Position numbers and translations under genes: made by a program | Assembly: GCF_021545335.1 (NCBI RefSeq) | Contig: NZ_CP089312.1 | Coordinates: 6,324,001 to 6,388,000, forward strand | Reading direction: 5' to 3' | Length of the DNA: 64,000 bases | Origin: Streptomyces sp. GQFP | GTDB lineage: Bacteria; Actinomycetota; Actinomycetes; Streptomycetales; Streptomycetaceae | The notes under the pieces: model-generated | Seen by the model: only the letters and a program-made list of their open reading frames with translations | What the model was told of the DNA's origin: nothing | Database searches by the model: none | Shown: piece after piece, positions 59,388 to 64,000 of the stretch | How positions within the stretch are numbered: the stretch's first letter is position 1 | How the letters are laid out: the number at the start of each line of letters is the position of its first letter

Positions 59388-59716
59388 CACTGACGAAGAG
59401 TAGTCCCCGCGACACCCGCGCGGGTGCCGGGCACGCTGCGCCCACCTGCGTCGAAGAATGATCATTCCAGCCAAGGTTGGGCTCGATTTCGTATCCCTGT
59501 TGGATCACTCGGACCGTCAATCTCATGGTAATTGGCATGATTTGCGGCAAGTAGTGGTCGGGGTCGAGGTTGTTCGGTATCTCGTAACCCGAAGTCGTCC
59601 CAGGTCAACGAGTTGTCCAAGAAGACCCGTGTGTGCGGTTTCACAGCACGACACGGGGGAGTGACCTGGTGGGGAGTCGTCGCGGCCCGCTCAAGAGTGC
59701 GGTACCGTCCAACGTC
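59388..59716. other. Divergent intergenic region, no gene seen
   Basis: 329 bases with an AT-rich centre (59455-59600) that probably holds the promoter of the metallopeptidase-like gene. The right end carries TACCGT at 59703-59708, eight bases before GTG 59717, a candidate -10 box for a leaderless DUF3499 transcript. Confidence 0.45.
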
Positions 59717-60091
59717 GTGAGCCCTGTACGTCGCTGTTCGCGCACCGCTTGCGGCCGTCCCGCCGTCGCGACGCTGACGTACGTCTACGCCGACTCGACC
59801 GCGGTCCTCGGCCCCCTCGCGACCTACGCCGAACCCCACTGCTACGACCTCTGCGCCGAGCACTCCGAGCGCCTCACCGCGCCGCGCGGCTGGGAGGTCG
59901 TCCGGCTCCTCGACTCCTCCGCTCCCGCGCGCCCCAGCGGAGACGATCTGGAAGCGCTCGCCAACGCGGTCCGCGAGGCGGCCCGTCCGCAGGACCGGGC
60001 GGCCGGGGCCGGCGGCGCCCGCACGGCGGACCCGCGCGAGGTCGCACCACGCCGCGGGCACCTGAGGGTGCTGCGCTCGCCGGACAACTGA
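59717..60091 (+). CDS. DUF3499-family small zinc-ribbon-like protein
   Basis: 124 residues. Conserved start SPVRRCSRTACGRPAVATLT then YVYADSTAVLGPLATYAEPH and CYDLCAEHSERLTAPRGWEV; four Cys (Cys7, Cys12 and the CYDLC pair) suggest a bound zinc. The C-terminal third is Arg/Ala/Pro-rich and disordered-looking. Function unknown; Rv3258c of mycobacteria, near whiB2, is of this family as I recall. GTG 59717 gives the conserved N-terminus with no ribosome site, consistent with a leaderless mRNA. Confidence 0.85.
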   Translation: MSPVRRCSRTACGRPAVATLTYVYADSTAVLGPLATYAEPHCYDLCAEHSERLTAPRGWEVVRLLDSSAPARPSGDDLEALANAVREAARPQDRAAGAGGARTADPREVAPRRGHLRVLRSPDN

Positions 60092-60138
60092 CCGCGCGTA
60101 CAAGGTTTCAGACGATTTCATTGAGTGGCGCACACGCA

Positions 60139-60168
60139 TTGACGTGAGGTTGTCGCGGACACGACCAT
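60139..60168 (+). promoter_or_regulatory. Weak promoter candidate for lactate permease
   Basis: TTGACG (60139-60144) and GACCAT (60163-60168) with 18 bases between. The -10 box is poor, so the assignment is tentative. Confidence 0.3.
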
Positions 60169-60221
60169 TCCGTCACCCGTGAGAAATCGTTTTCCGCATC
60201 GCGGAATCCGGGGAGGCGCCC

Positions 60222-61838
60222 GTGTACGTCCAGGAACTGGAACCCGTCGCCGGCTCGCTCGGCCTGTCCGCTCTCGTCGCGACCCTGCCCCTCGTCATCG
60301 TCCTCGTCCTGCTCGGCGGCGTGCGCATGAAAGCGCACCGGGCAGGCCTGATCGGCCTTCTGGCCGCCGCTCTGGTCGCCTGCCTCGCCTACGGCATGCC
60401 GGTGGACCAGACGCTCTCCAGCGCCGCCCAGGGCGCCGTGTTCGGCCTCTTCCCCATCCTGTGGATCGTCGTCAACGCCCTGTGGGTGTACCGGATGACC
60501 GTCCGCACCCGGCACTTCGACATCCTGCGCCGCTCCTTCGGACGCCTGTCCGACGATCCGCGCATCCAGGCCCTCGTCGTCGCCTTCTGCTTCGGCGCCC
60601 TCCTGGAGGCGCTCGCCGGCTTCGGCGCACCCGTCGCGATCTGCTCGGTCATGCTCGTCGCGCTCGGCTTCGACCCGGTGCGCGCGGCGGTCGTCGCGCT
60701 CGTCGCCAACACGGCGCCCGTCGCCTTCGGCGCGATGGGCACACCGGTCGTGACACTCGCTCAAGTCACCGGCCTGCCACTGGACTCGGTGGCCTCGGTG
60801 GTCGGCCGCCAGACCCCGCTCCTCGCCCTCGTCGTCCCCCTGGTCCTCGTCTGGCTCGTCGACGGCCGACGCGGGCTGCGCGAGACCTGGGTGCCCGCCG
60901 TGGCCTGCGGATTCGCCTTCGCCGTCGCCCAGTTCGCCGCCTCCAACTACGTCTCCGCGCAACTCGCCGACATCGGCGCCGCGTTGGCGGGCGCGGGCGC
61001 CCTGATGGCCGTACCGCACGCGCGCAGGCCCGCCGCCGAACCCGTACGCGTCGCCGTGCTCACCGGCGTCCGCAGCGAGGACCTCGACGAGGAGGACCCG
61101 CGCCCCGAAGTCCTGCGCGCCTACGCCCCGTACGCCCTGATCGTCGCCATCTTCTCCGTGGCGCAGATCCCCACGGTCAAGGACTGGCTCGCCGGAGCGA
61201 CCCAGACGTACGACTGGCCGTTCCTGAACGTCGTGAACCCCGACGGGGAAGCGGTCGGCGGCAACGTCTACACCTGGCCGATCGTCTCGACCGGCGGCAC
61301 CCTCGTGCTGCTCGCCGGGGTGTGCACGGCGGCCGTGATCGGGGTCCACGCGCGCGTGGCGGTCAGGGAATGGGCGGCGACCGTGTATGAACTCCGGTTC
61401 GCGATCCTCACCGTGACGTCCGTCCTGGCCCTCGCGTACGTCATGAACCTCTCCGGACAGGCAGCCACCATTGGTCACTTCGTGGCGGCGGCGGGCGCCG
61501 GGCTGGCCTTCCTGTCGCCGGTACTGGGGTGGTTCGGCGTCGCCGTCTCGGGCTCGGACACCTCGGCGAACGCGCTCTTCGGCGCCCTCCAGGTGACGGC
61601 GGCGCGGGAGTCCGGGCTGTCCCCGGAGCTGCTCGCCGCCGCGAACAGCTCGGGCGGTGTCCTGGGGAAGATGATCTCGCCGCAGAACCTGACCATCGCG
61701 TGCGCGGCCGTCGGGCTCGCCGGCCGGGAGGGTGACCTGCTGCGGAAGGTGCTGCCCTGGAGTCTGGGGCTGCTCCTGGTGATGTGCCTGATCGTGGTGG
61801 GGCAGAGCACGGTGGTCCTGGGCTGGATGCTGCCGTGA
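60222..61838 (+). CDS. L-lactate permease (LctP family)
   Basis: 538 residues with about 13 membrane segments. Family motifs: FGLFPILWIVVNALWVYRMT, VVAFCFGALLEALAGFGAPV, ALVANTAPVAFGAMGTPVV, GVAVSGSDTSANALFGALQV and AANSSGGVLGKMISPQNLTI. Imports lactate, probably with protons. GTG 60222 follows GGGGAGGCGCCC. It lies between DUF3499 and manB, where mycobacteria have no transporter, so it is an insertion into the conserved order. Confidence 0.93.
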   Translation: MYVQELEPVAGSLGLSALVATLPLVIVLVLLGGVRMKAHRAGLIGLLAAALVACLAYGMPVDQTLSSAAQGAVFGLFPILWIVVNALWVYRMTVRTRHFDILRRSFGRLSDDPRIQALVVAFCFGALLEALAGFGAPVAICSVMLVALGFDPVRAAVVALVANTAPVAFGAMGTPVVTLAQVTGLPLDSVASVVGRQTPLLALVVPLVLVWLVDGRRGLRETWVPAVACGFAFAVAQFAASNYVSAQLADIGAALAGAGALMAVPHARRPAAEPVRVAVLTGVRSEDLDEEDPRPEVLRAYAPYALIVAIFSVAQIPTVKDWLAGATQTYDWPFLNVVNPDGEAVGGNVYTWPIVSTGGTLVLLAGVCTAAVIGVHARVAVREWAATVYELRFAILTVTSVLALAYVMNLSGQAATIGHFVAAAGAGLAFLSPVLGWFGVAVSGSDTSANALFGALQVTAARESGLSPELLAAANSSGGVLGKMISPQNLTIACAAVGLAGREGDLLRKVLPWSLGLLLVMCLIVVGQSTVVLGWMLP

Positions 61839-61944
61839 GGACGAGAACGCGGGGCGGGCGCGTGACCAGGGGCTTCCGGTCGGCCGGGTGTCAGCGGGGG
61901 CGGGTAGTTTGGGGTGACCGATAGGACGTTCAGGAAGGTTGGCC

Positions 61945-63312
61945 GTGTCTGCAGATCTGTCGCAGCTCGTGAAGGCGTACGACGTACGTGGTGTGGTCCC
62001 GGACCAGTGGGACGAGCCGCTGGCGGAATTGTTCGGCGCCGCCTTCGTCCAGGTGACCGGGGCGGAGGCGATCGTGATCGGACACGACATGCGCCCCTCG
62101 TCGCCCGGCCTGTCGCGGGCCTTCGCGCGCGGGGCGGCGGCACGCGGCGTCGACGTGACCGAGATCGGCCTGTGCTCCACGGACCAGCTCTACTACGCGT
62201 CGGGCGCCTTCGGCCTGCCCGGCGCCATGTTCACCGCCTCGCACAACCCGGCCCAGTACAACGGCATCAAGATGTGCCGGGCGGGCGCGGCACCGGTCGG
62301 CCAGGACACGGGCCTGACCGAGATCCGCGAACTGGCCGAGACCTGGCTGGACGAGGGCGCACCGGAGAACGAGCCCGTGACCCCGGGAACGATCACACAG
62401 CGTGACACGTTGGAGGCTTACGCGGCGCACCTCCTCTCGCTCGTCGACCTGACGTCCAACCGCCCCCTGAAGGTCGTCGTCGACGCGGGCAACGGTATGG
62501 GCGGCCACACCGTCCCGACGGTCTTCGCCGGCCTGCCCCTGACCGTCGTCCCCATGTACTTCGAGCTGGACGGCACCTTCCCGAACCACGAGGCCAACCC
62601 GCTCGACCCGGCCAACATCGTGGACCTCCAGAAGCGGGTCCGCGAGGAGAACGCCGACCTCGGCATCGCCTTCGACGGCGACGCGGACCGCTGTTTCGTG
62701 GTCGACGAGAACGGCGACCCGGTCTCACCGTCGGCGATCACGGCCCTGGTGGCCTCCCGCGAACTGGCCCGCAACGGCGGCTCCGGGACGGTCATCCACA
62801 ACCTGATCACCTCCTGGTCGGTCCCCGAGGTCGTCCGCGAGCAGGGCGGCACACCGGTACGCACGCGCGTGGGCCACTCCTTCATCAAGGCCGAGATGGC
62901 CCGCACGGGCGCGATCTTCGGCGGCGAGCACTCCGCCCACTACTACTTCAAGGACTTCTGGAACGCCGACACGGGCATGCTGGCCGCCCTCCACGTCCTC
63001 GCCGCCCTCGGCGGCCAGGACGGCCCCCTGTCGGCCCTGGTCGCCCAGTACGACCGCTACGCGGGCTCCGGCGAGATCAACTCCACGGTGACCGACCAGA
63101 CGGCCCGCCTGGCCGCGATCAGGACGACGTACGAGGGCCAGGAGGGCGTGACCCTGGACGACCTGGACGGCCTGACGGTCACAGCGACGGACTGGTGGTT
63201 CAACGTCCGCCCGTCCAACACGGAGCCCTTGCTACGCCTGAACACGGAGGCGAGGGACGAGGGGACGATGAGAAAGGTACGGGACGAGGTGCTGGGGATC
63301 ATCCGAGCCTGA
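61945..63312 (+). CDS. manB: Phosphomannomutase / phosphoglucomutase
   Basis: 455 residues of the alpha-D-phosphohexomutase family. Start of domain 1 LVKAYDVRGVVPDQWDEPLA, phosphoserine loop FTASHNPAQYNGIKMC (Ser99), metal-binding DGDADRCFVV, sugar-specificity loop GGEHSAHYYFKD and phosphate-binding RPSNTEPLLRLNTEA. The GEHS loop fits mannose/glucose phosphates. It turns mannose-6-phosphate into mannose-1-phosphate for the guanylyltransferase at 47260. GTG 61945 has AGGAAGG six bases upstream; TTG 61939 is less likely. Confidence 0.93.
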   Translation: MSADLSQLVKAYDVRGVVPDQWDEPLAELFGAAFVQVTGAEAIVIGHDMRPSSPGLSRAFARGAAARGVDVTEIGLCSTDQLYYASGAFGLPGAMFTASHNPAQYNGIKMCRAGAAPVGQDTGLTEIRELAETWLDEGAPENEPVTPGTITQRDTLEAYAAHLLSLVDLTSNRPLKVVVDAGNGMGGHTVPTVFAGLPLTVVPMYFELDGTFPNHEANPLDPANIVDLQKRVREENADLGIAFDGDADRCFVVDENGDPVSPSAITALVASRELARNGGSGTVIHNLITSWSVPEVVREQGGTPVRTRVGHSFIKAEMARTGAIFGGEHSAHYYFKDFWNADTGMLAALHVLAALGGQDGPLSALVAQYDRYAGSGEINSTVTDQTARLAAIRTTYEGQEGVTLDDLDGLTVTATDWWFNVRPSNTEPLLRLNTEARDEGTMRKVRDEVLGIIRA

Positions 63313-63353
63313 CCCGCCTGGGCTTTTTCTCGCCCCCGCCGCCCCCGAACCCC

Positions 63354-63488
63354 CTCGTCCTCAAACGCCGGACGGGCTGACAAACCAGCCCGTCCGGCGT
63401 TTGAGGACGAGCGCGTTCAGCGCGAAGGGGGGGGCTGGGGGCGCAGCCCCCAGGAACGGGATGGGACGGGTAGGGGCGGCGGGGGCGA
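63354..63488. repeat. Repeat family C, copy 3
   Basis: A perfect 26-base inverted repeat (63354-63379 with 63386-63411) with a six-base loop, followed by the outer-arm sequence (GGGGGCGCAGCCCCCAGG then GATGGGACGGGTAGGGGCGG) to about 63488. A shortened left outer arm is seen at 63327-63346. It lies downstream of manB. Confidence 0.9.
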
Positions 63489-63543
63489 AAACCCCAACCA
63501 CCCGCACCCCACCCACGCCCCGCCACCCCGCCCCCCACGGCGG

Positions 63544-63549
63544 TACCCT
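63544..63549 (+). promoter_or_regulatory. Candidate -10 box for the Trm112-like gene
   Basis: TACCCT lies 38 bases before ATG 63588, giving a leader of roughly 30 bases with its own AAGGGAC ribosome site. Confidence 0.35.
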
Positions 63550-63587
63550 GACCAGGCCACATCACCGCACCCCCGAAGGGACACCAC

Positions 63588-63758
63588 ATGCCGCTCGAAG
63601 CCGGCCTCCTGGAGATCCTCGCCTGCCCGGCCTGCCACGCTCCCCTCAAGGAGCAGGACACCGAGCTGATCTGCACCGGCCAGGACTGCGGCCTGGCATA
63701 CCCCGTCCGGGACGGAATCCCCGTGCTGCTCGTCGACGAGGCCCGTCGCCCCGCGTAA
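63588..63758 (+). CDS. Trm112-like small zinc protein
   Basis: 56 residues: LLEILACPACHAPLKEQDTE, LICTGQDCGLAYPVRDGIPV, then LLVDEARRPA. Cys13, Cys16, Cys29 and Cys34 form the zinc site typical of the Trm112/YcaR family, and YPVRDGIPVLL is its hallmark end. Such proteins activate methyltransferases in other organisms. ATG 63588 follows AAGGGAC. It is 29 bases upstream of the SIS-domain gene. Confidence 0.9.
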   Translation: MPLEAGLLEILACPACHAPLKEQDTELICTGQDCGLAYPVRDGIPVLLVDEARRPA

Positions 63759-63787
63759 CCCCGCCCCGGCGATCGGAGGTGCCACCC

Positions 63788-64000
63788 ATGCTCGACGAAT
63801 CGCTGCTCGACGCCCCCGAGGCGTTGGCGGAAGCAGACCACCGCGGCCTCCTCCGCGGAGCCGCCGAAGCAGGCGCCCGCGTCCGCACCGCCGCCCGCCA
63901 CGCGGCCGAAGCGGGCATCAACGACCTGAAACCGGACGGCCGCCCCCGCGCCGTCCTGATCGCGGGCCCAGGCGCCGCCGCGACCTGCGTGGCCGACCTC
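63788..64000 (+). CDS. SIS-domain protein (phosphosugar isomerase-like), N-terminal part
   Basis: The first 71 codons are visible; the rest lies beyond the window. MLDESLLDAPEALAEADHRG leads to AARHAAEAGINDLKPDGRPR and AVLIAGPGAAATCVADL, the start of a SIS-type Rossmann domain. In actinobacteria a gene of this type follows manB and precedes manA, so a role in mannose-6-phosphate metabolism is likely, though these proteins are of uncertain catalytic status. ATG 63788 follows GGAGG. Confidence 0.75.
   Translation, partial: MLDESLLDAPEALAEADHRGLLRGAAEAGARVRTAARHAAEAGINDLKPDGRPRAVLIAGPGAAATCVADL

Noticed and set aside
60108..62180. 690-codon minus-strand open frame opposite lactate permease
   Set aside because: Shadow with no hydrophobic segments or motifs; it also crosses the manB start.

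Overview
The window is high-GC DNA from a Streptomyces chromosome, in its conserved core. The clearest marker is the 87-residue sporulation regulator WhiB at 53287. Others are the hut operon, a SigB/SigF-type sigma factor with its partner-switching proteins, DUF397 and DUF5753 regulators, FbiA/FbiB and an LAxTG-type sorting signal. GTG and TTG starts, four-base GTGA or ATGA overlaps and probable leaderless starts are common, as expected for the genus.

Layout. 1-4780: histidine catabolism (end of hutU, an M20 amidohydrolase, hutF, hutI), tightly coupled. 4781-9148: a possible gene remnant, an unusual membrane protein joining ECF-sigma-like, zinc-finger and lectin parts, a stress/sporulation sigma factor, an anti-sigma antagonist and an anti-sigma kinase. 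9318-13371: a four-gene secreted/surface-protein operon with LPQTG and LANTG sorting signals. 13446-17952: two small overlapping genes, a POT peptide transporter and an OmpR-type two-component system. 18117-21705: GtrA-like protein, purK, purE and an M19 dipeptidase. 21832-25088: DUF397 protein, two small membrane proteins, an Xre/DUF5753 regulator and an M19 paralogue that has lost its metal ligands. 25129-27070: two VOC proteins, a CGNR regulator and a SnoaL-like protein. 27074-31633: an extracytoplasmic copper-type cluster (two cupredoxins, YceI-like, CopC-CopD fusion, Met/His-rich anchor protein).

32100-43378: UDP-glucose dehydrogenase, acyl-CoA dehydrogenase, four LytR-CpsA-Psr (LCP) proteins, a family 2 glycosyltransferase and an acyl-CoA thioesterase broken by a deletion. 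43945-44883: an apparently intact IS5-type insertion sequence with CTAG duplications. 44942-52588: TIGR03089 protein, peptidoglycan-recognition amidase, mannose-1-phosphate guanylyltransferase, AlkA-like glycosylase, FbiB, FbiA and cysteine dioxygenase. 53287-64000: whiB, a 1223-residue membrane glycosyltransferase with a DUF5719 partner, a degenerate metallopeptidase-like protein, DUF3499, lactate permease, phosphomannomutase, a Trm112-like protein and the start of a SIS-domain protein.

Much of the right half (GtrA, purK, purE, acyl-CoA dehydrogenase, LCP, TIGR03089, GDP-mannose synthesis, fbiA/fbiB, whiB, DUF3499, manB, SIS) has the gene content I remember for the Mycobacterium tuberculosis Rv3255c-Rv3277 region. 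It therefore looks like an old actinobacterial block linking cell-wall glycopolymer attachment, mannose supply, F420 and WhiB. Three families of interspersed palindromic or tandem repeats sit between genes, and two copies run into coding ends. No rRNA, tRNA or CRISPR array was seen.
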